From positions 1 through 49,113 of the forward strand of contig JAGPCK010000018.1 in assembly GCA_018058135.1 (NCBI GenBank): a stretch of DNA of 49,113 bases. The letters are read 5' to 3'. This DNA comes from Bacteroidia bacterium (GTDB lineage Bacteria > Bacteroidota > Bacteroidia > UKL13-3). This document shows, one piece after another, positions 9,631-19,262 of the stretch. The notes beneath the pieces were generated by a model, which saw only the letters and a program-made list of their open reading frames with translations, was not told where the DNA came from and did no database searches. Position 1 is the first letter of the stretch. Each line of letters starts with the position of its first letter. The position numbers were made by a program, and so were the translations under genes.

Positions 9631-10416
9631 ATGATTATCAGTTTAACAGATAAAAGAGCCTTGGTTTGTGGCAGCACACAAGGGATAGGTAAAGCCATTG
9701 CTATAGAACTTGCTAAAAGCGGAGCTTCGGTTACACTTGTAGCCCGTAATGAAGATAAACTAAAAAATGTTTTACAGGAACTCTCAACCCTGCACAAAGC
9801 TGAACACCATTACATCACAGCTGATTTTTCTAAGCCTGATGAGCTCAAAAAATATATTTCAGCTTATACTACAGAACATCCTGTTCATATATTGATAAAT
9901 AATACGGGCGGCCCCGCTGCCGGTCCCATTGCGAATGCCACTACAGAATCCTTTATACTAGCATATGAACAACATCTCATTTGCAATCATATTCTGATGC
10001 AGGCCACTTTAGACGGAATGAAAAAAGCGGGATACGGACGTATTATAAACATTATCTCCACTTCTGTAAAACAACCGCTGGCTAATCTGGGAGTTTCTAA
10101 CACCACCAGAGCAGCAGTGGCAAACTGGTCAAAAACATTAGCAACTGAATTGGCCGGATTTGGTATAACAGTAAACAACGTTTTACCAGGTGCAACTAAA
10201 ACTGTACGTTTGGAAAGTATCATTCAGAATAAAGCGACTCAATCTGTCACAGATATAGCTTCCATAGAAGCTCATATGATTGCTGAAATTCCTGCCGCAC
10301 GTTTTGCAGCAGCAGAAGAAATTGCATACGCAGCCGTGTTTCTTGCCTCGCCACAGGCGGCATACATCACAGGAATCAATTTGCCTGTTGATGGGGGGCG
10401 AACGGGTTGTTTGTGA
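9631..10416 (+). CDS. SDR-superfamily protein with degenerate catalytic residues
   Basis: This 261-residue protein has a Rossmann fold with a cofactor loop GSTQGIG (14-20), ILINNTGG (87-94) and the C-terminal INLPVDGGRTG, all like FabG-type 3-oxoacyl-ACP reductases. However, the active-site YxxxK is replaced: S156-N-T-T-R160 stands where Tyr and Lys are expected, while S143 keeps the catalytic Ser position. This fits the conserved subgroup of BKR-like SDRs that lack the catalytic tetrad (the group I know as cd05344), so it may still bind NAD(P) but use another chemistry or none. It is divergent from the S9 peptidase with only 37 bp between the start codons. Substrate unknown. Confidence 0.88.
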   Translation: MIISLTDKRALVCGSTQGIGKAIAIELAKSGASVTLVARNEDKLKNVLQELSTLHKAEHHYITADFSKPDELKKYISAYTTEHPVHILINNTGGPAAGPIANATTESFILAYEQHLICNHILMQATLDGMKKAGYGRIINIISTSVKQPLANLGVSNTTRAAVANWSKTLATELAGFGITVNNVLPGATKTVRLESIIQNKATQSVTDIASIEAHMIAEIPAARFAAAEEIAYAAVFLASPQAAYITGINLPVDGGRTGCL

Positions 10417-10526
10417 CCTTAATGGATTCCTTCGGAGATGATATAAATCACAATTAAAGAATTATGGTAAATCAAAAAAAAGCATTTACTTTGTAATACA
10501 GACAAACGGATTGACCTAACTGACAA

Positions 10527-10892
10527 ATGGTAAAAACACTTTCGTTTTTGTTATTGCTTTCTTTCTCCTGGCAAATATCAGGGAGGCTTCACACCTTGCT
10601 TCTATTTAAGCTCAATGAAAAGAAAATTGTAACTGAATTGTGTGAAAATAAAAACATTCCATCAAAGAAATGTGAGGGAAAATGTTTTCTGAAAAAAGAA
10701 TTTAAAAAAGAAACAGAGAACGAACAAAAGCAGGCTTCTAATGTAAAAGATTATCTCGAAACTCTTATCTGTACCAATGGTCATAGTTTTAAAATAACGC
10801 TCCACTCCATTCGTTTCAATTACCCACTTGTTTCATTCTCTGCCGTATCTGGCAGGCATAACGCTGTTTTTCACCCCCCCACAATAGGTTAA
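10527..10892 (+). CDS. Small membrane/periplasmic protein with a Cys metal-type motif
   Basis: The protein has 121 residues. Residues 1-18 are a hydrophobic signal or anchor. Then comes a conserved-looking motif C39-x9-C49-x3-C53 (TELCENKNIPSKKCEGKCFL) followed by a lysine-rich stretch KKEFKKE. I recognise this CxN(K)...C.GKC.L.K pattern from small Bacteroidota proteins coded beside TonB-dependent receptors for metals, but it has no accepted name. It is the first gene of a three-gene set with the His/Met-rich lipoprotein (77 bp downstream) and the OprC-like receptor, which suggests metal, probably copper, handling. The three cysteines could bind Cu(I) or Zn(II). The function is inferred from context only. 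Confidence 0.72.
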   Translation: MVKTLSFLLLLSFSWQISGRLHTLLLFKLNEKKIVTELCENKNIPSKKCEGKCFLKKEFKKETENEQKQASNVKDYLETLICTNGHSFKITLHSIRFNYPLVSFSAVSGRHNAVFHPPTIG

Positions 10893-10969
10893 ATAATCAT
10901 TTAAATCTCTATTTACCCTATTGGTGAATTGCGCTCTTTTTTAATATTATTTATTTAACTTTATTTATC

Positions 10970-11818
10970 ATGAAATCACTAGCTAAAGCTACCAAAGCAA
11001 TATTGATGTTTACCATCAGTTTCTCCCTCATTTTCGTTACCTCATGCAAAAAAGATGACGATACTTCAACTCCAATACCTACAGACCCTTTTCCTATCCC
11101 ATCAAGTTTAAAACTGGTGGGTACAACATATGCCCAAGGTGCCTCAACCATCGTAAAGTTATATGCTGAAACTGACCTGCAAACAGGTTACAATAAAATT
11201 TATGTTGCCCTGTATGATTCAATAACTAAAGTGCGCATTACTGACTCTCACATTGGATTCAGTCCTTTAATGCATATGATGAGCATGACTCATGCTTGTC
11301 CGGTTGAAAACCCTGATGAAAACGCTGTGAAAGGACTTTTTGAAGGTGCTATTTATTTCTCTATGCCTTCTAACAGCAGTGAATACTGGACACTAACTCT
11401 ACATGTACATAATCATTCAAACGACAAAGAAGGAGAAGCGGAATTTGATATTTCTGTAAAAAACACTCCGAATAGAATTATGTCACTCACTGCATTGAAT
11501 GATAGCAGTAAAATTTTAATCAGCCTGGTGAAACCACTTAAGCCCGAAGTAGGAATGAACGATTTTGAAATAGCTATTCATAAAAGAGCAAACATGATGA
11601 GTTTCCCCGGAGTTGATAACTACACAGTAGAAATTGAACCCACTATGCCAAGTATGGGTCATGGATCACCCAACAATGTTAATCCCTCTTTTACTGTAAA
11701 CGGACATTATGCAGGTAAAGTAAACTTCACCATGACAGGTTTGTGGAGAGTAAAATTCCTAATTAAACAAGGAACAGCCATTGTAGACAGTACCGCTTAC
11801 TTTGATATCACACTGTAA
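10970..11818 (+). CDS. His/Met-rich lipoprotein, probable copper-binding partner of the receptor
   Basis: The 282-residue protein has a lipoprotein signal with lipobox VTSC (acylated C26) followed by KKDDD, a common start of surface or periplasmic Bacteroidota lipoproteins. Two halves follow. The first (about 45-165) contains a dense set of possible soft-metal ligands, MHMMSMTHAC (101-110), and a His cluster HVHNH (145-149). The second (about 170-282) resembles the YtkA/FixH-like fold, with TMPSMGHG, a typical GHYAGKVNFTMTGLWRV strand pair and a C-terminal beta-strand. Such domains are linked to copper delivery. The stop overlaps the receptor start by 1 bp (TAATG), so translation is probably coupled. 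I infer Cu binding and hand-over at the outer membrane; it is not proven. Confidence 0.78.
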   Translation: MKSLAKATKAILMFTISFSLIFVTSCKKDDDTSTPIPTDPFPIPSSLKLVGTTYAQGASTIVKLYAETDLQTGYNKIYVALYDSITKVRITDSHIGFSPLMHMMSMTHACPVENPDENAVKGLFEGAIYFSMPSNSSEYWTLTLHVHNHSNDKEGEAEFDISVKNTPNRIMSLTALNDSSKILISLVKPLKPEVGMNDFEIAIHKRANMMSFPGVDNYTVEIEPTMPSMGHGSPNNVNPSFTVNGHYAGKVNFTMTGLWRVKFLIKQGTAIVDSTAYFDITL

Positions 11819-13845
11819 TGCCGTACAAGAAAATATGGTATATTTTCATCATCAAGTGCTGTTGTTTTACAACAGCACTTGCTCAAAACTCTGTTGCAGA
11901 TTCAGCCATAAAAAAACTGGAGTTGAATGAAGTAATTGTATGCGAACATTTTTTGCAGCAGGATGATATATTTAATTTTTACAGAAACAACAAATCAGCC
12001 ACAACAGAAGAAATTTTACTGAGAATGCCCGGCATTTCACTAATAAGAAGGGGCAGCTACGGTATGGAACCCATGTTGAGGGGGTACTCAGCGGGACAAA
12101 TTAATCTAACCCTTGACGGGATGAAAATTGTGGGTGCCTGTACAGATAAAATGGATCCTGTAAATATTTATGTGGAACCGGCCAACCTTCAGAGTTTGCA
12201 AGTTGCCACCGGTGCATCAGGATCGGGCATGGGATCAACCTTGGGCGGGGGAATTAATATGGCACTGAAAGAACCGGAGTTTTTATGTAACAACAAACCT
12301 TACGTTGGTTTTAACAGTGGTTATAACACTGTTAACCGTAGCACCAGCAATAGCCTGTTTCTTAATCTGAACAATAATAAAATTGCATGGAGGATCAGCG
12401 GAGCATATCGCAAGGCAGATGACTATAAAACTGGTGGAAATTTAATCGTGCCCTTTTCAGGTTATGAAAAAACTAACGTGGCTACAGTAATAATTTGGCA
12501 GGTTTCAGAAAAACACTCTCTGAAAGCAGATTACCTTGACGACAGAGGATGGAATATCGGCTTCCCTGCACTCACCATGGACGTTGGGTATGCGCATGCA
12601 ACAATCGCCTCATTCACACACACTTTTCAAAACGACAAAAGTTTCTTTAAAGAAATAAAATCTAAAGCTTACTTCAACACCATTAAACACAGCATGGATG
12701 ATACACGAAGACCATTTGTACCTATGCACATGGATATGCCCGGTGAAAGCAAAACCATGGGTTACTTCTCAGAGTTCAACATTAAAAAAATACAGAAACA
12801 TAAGTTAGCAGGACGAGTTGATGCCTCACATAGTTTCACATTGGCAGAAATGACAATGTACCCGCAAAACGAACCCTCTATGTTTATGCTAACTCTTCCT
12901 GATAATTATCGCATCAATACAGGAGTATTTTTAAAAGATGACATTCAGATAGACTCACTTCAATACCTTACAGCAAGTTCAAGGGTTGACAGAATGCTAA
13001 GTGTGATGGACAGCGATTTTGGCAAAAAACAATGGTCAGTATTCGGTACATTTCCTCTACAGCGTGTTTTTTATACATCCAATTTTCAACTTGCCTATAG
13101 CAGAATACTTAGCAAAAGCACATCAGTAAAAGCCGGGATAGGATATGCTGAACGTGCACCAACACCTAATGAATTATATGGCTACTATCTCTTTAACCGG
13201 TTAGACAATTTTGATTACATCGGCAATTTATTGCTGGAAAAAGAACAGGCAAAACAGGCCGAAATAGAACTAAACATCGTGCAAAAGAGAACCTTGTTAC
13301 AAGCTGTAGTTTATTATCACCACATTAATAACTACATATTGGGTGAATTGAACTCTTCCTGGGTTGCTATGACTATAGGGGCAAGAGGTGTTAAAAGCTA
13401 CACTAACCTTCCCTTTGCCCGAATTTACGGGGGTGATTTTACCCTGTCTTATCTCTTCAATAAACATCTGGAACATATCAGTACAGCCAAAATCACCATA
13501 GGGGCTGATTCTGATGGAGAAGCTTTGCCTCAGATGCCGCCTTTAAAATGTTTACACGCGTTTAAGTTCAAAAAGAAGGGTTGGTTTGTTCAGCCTGAAA
13601 TAGAATGGACCTTGCCACAATATCGCAACAGCGCTTCATTTGGTGAAATGGAAACAAATGCTTACAGCATTTTCAACCTCAGGATGGGATACAAATTCAA
13701 CACACGTGGACACATTGTCCACTTTAGTACATCTGTAGAAAATATTACTGACCATACATATAGAGAACACCTTGATTTTTCAGCAGTTACAAGACCCGGG
13801 AGAAGTTTTATATTTAATCTGAGCTACTCTTTTCACAAACCTTGA
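11818..13845 (+). CDS. TonB-dependent receptor, OprC/NosA-like copper receptor
   Basis: The 675-residue protein has a signal peptide (1-22), a short N-terminus lacking the carboxypeptidase-like domain, a plug domain (about 35-155, with EILLRMPGISLIRRG and TGASGSGMGSTLGGGINM) and a 22-strand-type barrel ending in an aromatic residue pattern (FIFNLSYSF). Two ligand pairs match the copper site described for Pseudomonas OprC: C108-x3-M112 in GACTDKMDP and H291-x-M293 in KHSMDD. A further cluster PMHMDM (302-307) adds Met/His. The family imports copper across the outer membrane with energy from TonB-ExbBD. The start codon overlaps the lipoprotein stop. It could carry a related soft metal instead, but copper is the best reading. 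Confidence 0.88.
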   Translation: MPYKKIWYIFIIKCCCFTTALAQNSVADSAIKKLELNEVIVCEHFLQQDDIFNFYRNNKSATTEEILLRMPGISLIRRGSYGMEPMLRGYSAGQINLTLDGMKIVGACTDKMDPVNIYVEPANLQSLQVATGASGSGMGSTLGGGINMALKEPEFLCNNKPYVGFNSGYNTVNRSTSNSLFLNLNNNKIAWRISGAYRKADDYKTGGNLIVPFSGYEKTNVATVIIWQVSEKHSLKADYLDDRGWNIGFPALTMDVGYAHATIASFTHTFQNDKSFFKEIKSKAYFNTIKHSMDDTRRPFVPMHMDMPGESKTMGYFSEFNIKKIQKHKLAGRVDASHSFTLAEMTMYPQNEPSMFMLTLPDNYRINTGVFLKDDIQIDSLQYLTASSRVDRMLSVMDSDFGKKQWSVFGTFPLQRVFYTSNFQLAYSRILSKSTSVKAGIGYAERAPTPNELYGYYLFNRLDNFDYIGNLLLEKEQAKQAEIELNIVQKRTLLQAVVYYHHINNYILGELNSSWVAMTIGARGVKSYTNLPFARIYGGDFTLSYLFNKHLEHISTAKITIGADSDGEALPQMPPLKCLHAFKFKKKGWFVQPEIEWTLPQYRNSASFGEMETNAYSIFNLRMGYKFNTRGHIVHFSTSVENITDHTYREHLDFSAVTRPGRSFIFNLSYSFHKP

Positions 13846-13899
13846 TAGGTGCTTATAAACATTATGAGATCCATTCAGAGTAATCTAAACACATATAGA

Positions 13900-13931
13900 T
13901 TGCTTTAAAAACACATTTTGTCATATCTTCG
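13900..13931 (+). promoter_or_regulatory. Candidate promoter of the S8 protease gene
   Basis: TTG at 13900-13902, a 21-bp spacer and TATCTTCG at 13924-13931 fit the Bacteroidota pattern TTG-N19-21-TAnnTTTG with one change (T to C) in the -7 box. It ends 20 bp before the ATG at 13952. Confidence 0.4.
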
Positions 13932-13951
13932 TGTTATCCAGACTCTAACTA

Positions 13952-16900
13952 ATGAATAGATTATATTCTATAGTGCTTTCTTTTTTTGCTTTAATAAGCA
14001 TTCAATCGTCAGCACAAAGCATACTTCAACTTAAAACAGGTACAGTAAACCTCAGTTCCAATATAGATAGTATTCTGGAGGTTGGCTCCTTGCATGAAAC
14101 AGCCCTATTTAACCAACAGTATTATTTGGTTTTAAGTTTCAACAAAATACCTTCTGTAAGTGCATTCAAACAGCTTTCTTCTTCAGGTGTAACATTTCTT
14201 GATTACCTGCCTGAAAAATCTTACTTGGTAGCTGTTGCCAAAGAAGCCAATATTTCAATGCTGAAGGCCAATGGTGTAATTGCTATAAACCAATTGCAGG
14301 GTATACATAAAATATCCAAAACGCTACAACAACCACCTTTGCCTGAATGGACCATTACAGGTGACGGAAAAATAAAAGCCACCATAGATTACTTTAGCAA
14401 CTGTACCCTTGAAGAAATTGAAAAAAACCTTATTTTAAAAGGCGTTTCTGTTCTAGAACGTAAACCTTACGTATTTCAACTCGATGTAGTTTTTCCAAGT
14501 GAACTGCTCAATACCATTGCTCAGTTACCTTATGTGAATTATATTGACCCTGCAAGTCCGCCTGTAACTCCTGACAATACACCGGGGGTTAATAATCACA
14601 GAGCTAACGTACTCACATCAGCAATTGCCGGACGCAATCTGAGCGGACATGGTGTTAGTGTTGGCATTGGTGATGGTGGTTTTGTTACACCGCATCTTGA
14701 TTTTCAAAACAGGCAAACTAATTTTGCTGGTACGGTATTAGGCGGATGGGGTGATCACGGGGACCACGTTACCGGAACTGTGGGCGGGGCAGGTATCATC
14801 AACAAAAACTACATGGGAATGGCCCCAAAAGCTACACTGTATGCCACTCAATCATCGGGCTTTGTTTCCAACACCGCATATTATTTTAATAATTTTGGGA
14901 TTGTGCTTACCAATAATTCCTACGGAATAATATCTACTTGCTCAACTTTTGGGTTGTATACAGGTATAAGTCGTATTCTGGATATGCAACTCATTGCCAG
15001 CCCTGCTGTAAACCACATTTTTGCAGCTGCAAATGATGGTGGCACAAGCTGCTCTCCCTATCCCGCAGGTTTTGCAACCATGAGTCAGGGATATGGCGCC
15101 AGTAAGAATGTGCTTACTGTTGGGGCTGTATCTGACCTTGATGCAATAGCAGGTTTCTCCAGCAGGGGGCCTTGTGCTGACGGAAGAATAAAACCTGACA
15201 TATGCGGGGTAGGTGTATCTGTTACCTCTACAATACCCAACAACACCTACGGTACGAAAAATGGCACCAGTATGGCTACTCCGGGTGTTACCGGCACATT
15301 GGCACTTATTTACGAAAGATACAAACAACTCAACAGTGGCGCTAACCCTGATGCTGCTTTAATCAAAGCGATTGTAATGAACACTGCTGATGATATAGGA
15401 AATGCAGGACCTGATTTCAGACATGGTTACGGAAGATTAAATGCCAAGAGAGCTGTTGAAGCAATTGAGGCCGGTACTTTTACAAATAAAAATGTAAGCC
15501 AAAATGACTCCGTTACTCAAACCATTACAGTTCCATCAGGCGCACTTCAAATACGTGTATTGGTTTATTGGAAAGATAAAGAAGGTAATGCAAGTGCAAA
15601 CCCTGCATTGGTAAACAATGTAGATATGCATGTGATTAGTCCTTCTGCAACACTTATACGACCATGGGTACTGAATACTACTCCCGCCTTAGTTAATAGC
15701 ACTGCCGTGCAGGGTATAGATAACTTAAATAACGTGGAGCAGGTAACTATTAACAATCCTGCTGCAGGCAATTACACTACTAGTTTGATTGGCAAATCCA
15801 TTCCGTTCGGGCCTCAAAAATGTTTTATAGTCTGGGAAGTAATTATGCCCTCTCTTGCACTCACTTTTCCGGCAGGTGCTGAGAAATTCAGCCCGGGAAG
15901 CACACAACGCATCCGTTTTGATGCCTATGGTTTTACCAGCGGCAATTTTATTCTGGAATATAGTATAAATAACGGAACTTCATGGTTCACCATAAGCAAT
16001 ACAGTAAGTGTATCTGCACGTTCATTTGACTGGCTTGTACCATCAGCAATTTCGTCCAACTGCAGGGTACGCGTAAGGCACTCCACTGTAACAACATTAA
16101 GAGATAGTTCACTTACATTTACTATAATCGGCATACCAAGTATTTCAATTGCTACCACTACCACTTGTGGCAATCAGGTTTTATTAAGATGGAACCCTGT
16201 GGCAGGTGCAACTTCCTACGATGTGATGATGATAAATGGAACGGGCTGGACTACTGTAGGAAATACCGGGTCTCAATATTATACTATCAGCAACCTTCCA
16301 ACCGGAGTAGCTTATTGGTTCAATGTAAGAGCAAATGGTGCATCAGGAGAACAAAGTTCGCTTGATACTGGTATTTCCATCACTATTAACGCAGCAGGGT
16401 GCAGCTACACCTCAACTGATGGAGGGGTCTCAAAGGTATTGAGCCCCACCAGTGGCAGATTCAACACATCCACTGAATTAAGCTCCAATACCAACATATC
16501 AGTCGAAATCAAAAACTATGGTACTTCTTCACTGGGGAATTTTCCGGTAAGTTTTCAAATAAATGGAGGTGCTGTTATTACTGAAGTTTTTTCCGGTTCA
16601 ATCGCTGCAAATAACACTACCTCTTTTACGTTCTCTTCAACTGTTAATCTATCAGGCATAGGCAACTACTCTATCAAGACATGGACAAGTATACCTGCTG
16701 ACACTGTAGGCTCGAACAATTACAGTTCATCAGAAATAAGACATCTTGACAATTACGTAGTCGTACTACCCTATACTCAAAGTTTTGAAGGGGCCTCTGA
16801 TACTATTATCAATGACACGTATATTGGTATGGCCGGACTCAACGAGTTTGATTACACAAATACTAATCCGCTTTGCAGACTACGAACTACTGGTCCGATA

Positions 16901-19249
16901 AATCTAATAAAAACTGGCCAAAGGGCTGTCTTTTTGGATAAATCACAAAACACATTTGGTACGCATGCCAATAACCTAGTTTCAACTCTGAATATGTCAG
17001 CATACACTTCTGCCGATAATATTCAGTTAAGTTTCTCCTACTTACATACCGGTGAAGATAAAGACGACAATGATAGCGTTTGGATAAGAGGTAACGATTT
17101 ATCACCCTGGATACCTGTATACGATTTATGGGGTAATAAATCAGCAGCTGGAACTTATAAAAATGTAACAAATATTGATGTGACACAAACCTTGCTAAAT
17201 GCCGGTCAAAATTACAGCAGCAGTTTTCAAATAAGATTCGGACAAGAAGGCAACTCAACTCAGCGAACCGCTAATGATAGTGATGGTTTTGTATTTGATG
17301 ATATAGTACTAGAGGACATTGGGAATGACATTGAACTGGTAAGTTCTTCTTCTCCTCTTTCTGGATGCGGATTAAGCGGTGGAAGTGATGTGACCGTAAC
17401 CATCAAAAATAATGGCACAACCCCTGTCTCTAATTTCTTAGTTTATTATACTATAAATGGCACAGGCACTGTATCAGAAGTTTTCACTTCAACAATTACC
17501 CCGGGTGCTACATCTGCATTTACTTTCAACACCAAAGCCAATCTAGCAGTACCCGATTTTTACTCCATAGTGATTTGGTGCGAGCTTCCACTTGACGGAA
17601 AAAACAACAATGATACTTTATATTCTACCGTTCAAAGTATTGAACTAGTTAACACCTTTCCTTATAACCAGTCATTTGAAACTAATAATGGCAATTTTTA
17701 TACAGGTGGGACTAACAGCAGTTGGATGTGGGGAATTCCTGCCGGTATAAAAATTGATACTGCAGGTAATGGATCAAACGCTTGGGTTACTAACTTAAGC
17801 GGTGATTACAACGATGGTGAACTTAGCTATTTATATTCACCATGTTTTAATCTTAGCTCACTCCCTTCGGCTGTGCTATCATTCAACATGACCTACCATA
17901 CTGAAAATGGATACGATAGAGTTTGGGTAGAGTATAGCGAGAACAGCACAACATGGACCAAACTCGGAATATCAGGTAGTGGTACAAACTGGTATTCTAC
18001 AGGAGGGGGCACACAGGTATGGGAAGGAACCTCCACCGGATGGTCTGTAAGAAGTTTTAACATTCCCTTAGGATCTATAGTTGATAAAACTAATGTACGA
18101 TTCAGGATTGTCTTTAGTGCTGACGGCAGCATAACAGATGAAGGTGTTGGCATTGATGATTTTCTCATTATCGGCACACCCAATACCATTTATTCAGGTG
18201 GCAATATGAGTGTGGCGGTTACCTCAACAGGTAGCGGCTGGCTTGATTTTATATCAGGAGGTCAAAGAATTGCATCCATCAACGATAACGGACAAAACTT
18301 AGGGAATGTAACTGTTCAGGTAGGTATTTCAGGACTTAACAGAACGTATGATAATCATAAAGTGCTTCGAAGAAATTGGGCAGTAAAAACAGCAAACAAC
18401 CCAACGAGTACATACACTGTACGACTATACCTCTTAAATACTGAATACAATTTGCTCAATGCCGCAGATGACTCCATTTCCAGCACGCATGATCTGGGTG
18501 TAACAAAATACAATGGATCAAACGAAGACACTATATACACCAACAATAGCGGAACATATACGTTTATACCACCCTCGTCCATCAGAAAGGTTCCTTTTAA
18601 CAACGGGTATTATTTGGAATTTACCGTGAACAGTTTTTCTGAATTCTGGGTTCATGCGGGCGGACCAAATCACAACACACCATTACCTGTAGAGTGGCAA
18701 AACTTCAAGGCTGATAAACTTGGAGAAGATGCTTTGTTAAGTTGGACCACTGCGACTGAAAAAGGCAACGATTATTTTACTGTGGAACTTTCAGCCTCAC
18801 AAACTAAAAATCAATTCACCCCGATAGGTAATGTTAAAGCAGCAGGCAATAGCTTTGTAGCAAAAAGCTACACGTTTACCGATACTGAAAAGAATAAAAA
18901 CGGCTTGCGTTACTACCGCATAAAACAAACCGATTATAACGGGATGTATTCTTACTCTGCCGTTCGGGCACTTGACTTTACAGGTGAAAATACAACCGTT
19001 GTGAGTATTCAACCTAACCCTACTCCGGGTGAGTTATTCTTGAAAATAAACGGCAGCAAGGCTGAAAAAGCTACCGTACACATCAGTGACTTTACCGGAA
19101 GGATCTTAACGGAACATACATTACAACTGACTTCAGCAACTGAGCAAAATTTTGCTGTGCAAGAAGTTGCCGGACTTAAAGCAGGGATATACTTTGTAAG
19201 AGTAAACATAAAAACAGAGCAGTATATATTTAAGCTGATTAAGAATTAA
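13952..19249 (+). CDS. Giant subtilisin-like (S8) protease with type A T9SS sorting domain
   Basis: The 1765-residue protein has a signal peptide (1-21), a prodomain-like region (about 25-200) and an S8 catalytic domain (about 215-505). The triad is D241 (GIGDGGF), H269 (DHGDHVTG) and S440 (NGTSMATPG), with oxyanion Asn in NNSYG (321-325). Then follow a P-domain-like stretch (about 510-635), an Ig-like module, a fibronectin III module (about 735-805), two CARDB plus jelly-roll/MAM-like blocks (about 845-1125 and 1130-1415), and a C-terminal sorting domain (about 1685-1765, IQPNPTPGELFLKI to YFVRVNIKTEQYIFKLIKN). It should be secreted and processed by T9SS and act on proteins outside the cell. 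It is transcribed alone; the next gene is convergent 13 bp away. Confidence 0.94.
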   Translation: MNRLYSIVLSFFALISIQSSAQSILQLKTGTVNLSSNIDSILEVGSLHETALFNQQYYLVLSFNKIPSVSAFKQLSSSGVTFLDYLPEKSYLVAVAKEANISMLKANGVIAINQLQGIHKISKTLQQPPLPEWTITGDGKIKATIDYFSNCTLEEIEKNLILKGVSVLERKPYVFQLDVVFPSELLNTIAQLPYVNYIDPASPPVTPDNTPGVNNHRANVLTSAIAGRNLSGHGVSVGIGDGGFVTPHLDFQNRQTNFAGTVLGGWGDHGDHVTGTVGGAGIINKNYMGMAPKATLYATQSSGFVSNTAYYFNNFGIVLTNNSYGIISTCSTFGLYTGISRILDMQLIASPAVNHIFAAANDGGTSCSPYPAGFATMSQGYGASKNVLTVGAVSDLDAIAGFSSRGPCADGRIKPDICGVGVSVTSTIPNNTYGTKNGTSMATPGVTGTLALIYERYKQLNSGANPDAALIKAIVMNTADDIGNAGPDFRHGYGRLNAKRAVEAIEAGTFTNKNVSQNDSVTQTITVPSGALQIRVLVYWKDKEGNASANPALVNNVDMHVISPSATLIRPWVLNTTPALVNSTAVQGIDNLNNVEQVTINNPAAGNYTTSLIGKSIPFGPQKCFIVWEVIMPSLALTFPAGAEKFSPGSTQRIRFDAYGFTSGNFILEYSINNGTSWFTISNTVSVSARSFDWLVPSAISSNCRVRVRHSTVTTLRDSSLTFTIIGIPSISIATTTTCGNQVLLRWNPVAGATSYDVMMINGTGWTTVGNTGSQYYTISNLPTGVAYWFNVRANGASGEQSSLDTGISITINAAGCSYTSTDGGVSKVLSPTSGRFNTSTELSSNTNISVEIKNYGTSSLGNFPVSFQINGGAVITEVFSGSIAANNTTSFTFSSTVNLSGIGNYSIKTWTSIPADTVGSNNYSSSEIRHLDNYVVVLPYTQSFEGASDTIINDTYIGMAGLNEFDYTNTNPLCRLRTTGPINLIKTGQRAVFLDKSQNTFGTHANNLVSTLNMSAYTSADNIQLSFSYLHTGEDKDDNDSVWIRGNDLSPWIPVYDLWGNKSAAGTYKNVTNIDVTQTLLNAGQNYSSSFQIRFGQEGNSTQRTANDSDGFVFDDIVLEDIGNDIELVSSSSPLSGCGLSGGSDVTVTIKNNGTTPVSNFLVYYTINGTGTVSEVFTSTITPGATSAFTFNTKANLAVPDFYSIVIWCELPLDGKNNNDTLYSTVQSIELVNTFPYNQSFETNNGNFYTGGTNSSWMWGIPAGIKIDTAGNGSNAWVTNLSGDYNDGELSYLYSPCFNLSSLPSAVLSFNMTYHTENGYDRVWVEYSENSTTWTKLGISGSGTNWYSTGGGTQVWEGTSTGWSVRSFNIPLGSIVDKTNVRFRIVFSADGSITDEGVGIDDFLIIGTPNTIYSGGNMSVAVTSTGSGWLDFISGGQRIASINDNGQNLGNVTVQVGISGLNRTYDNHKVLRRNWAVKTANNPTSTYTVRLYLLNTEYNLLNAADDSISSTHDLGVTKYNGSNEDTIYTNNSGTYTFIPPSSIRKVPFNNGYYLEFTVNSFSEFWVHAGGPNHNTPLPVEWQNFKADKLGEDALLSWTTATEKGNDYFTVELSASQTKNQFTPIGNVKAAGNSFVAKSYTFTDTEKNKNGLRYYRIKQTDYNGMYSYSAVRALDFTGENTTVVSIQPNPTPGELFLKINGSKAEKATVHISDFTGRILTEHTLQLTSATEQNFAVQEVAGLKAGIYFVRVNIKTEQYIFKLIKN

Positions 19250-19262
19250 CCCTCACAAGGCT

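Noticed and set aside
9594..9797. N-terminal extension of the S9 peptidase
   Set aside because: It would run antisense through the SDR gene and hide the signal peptide that starts at 9593.
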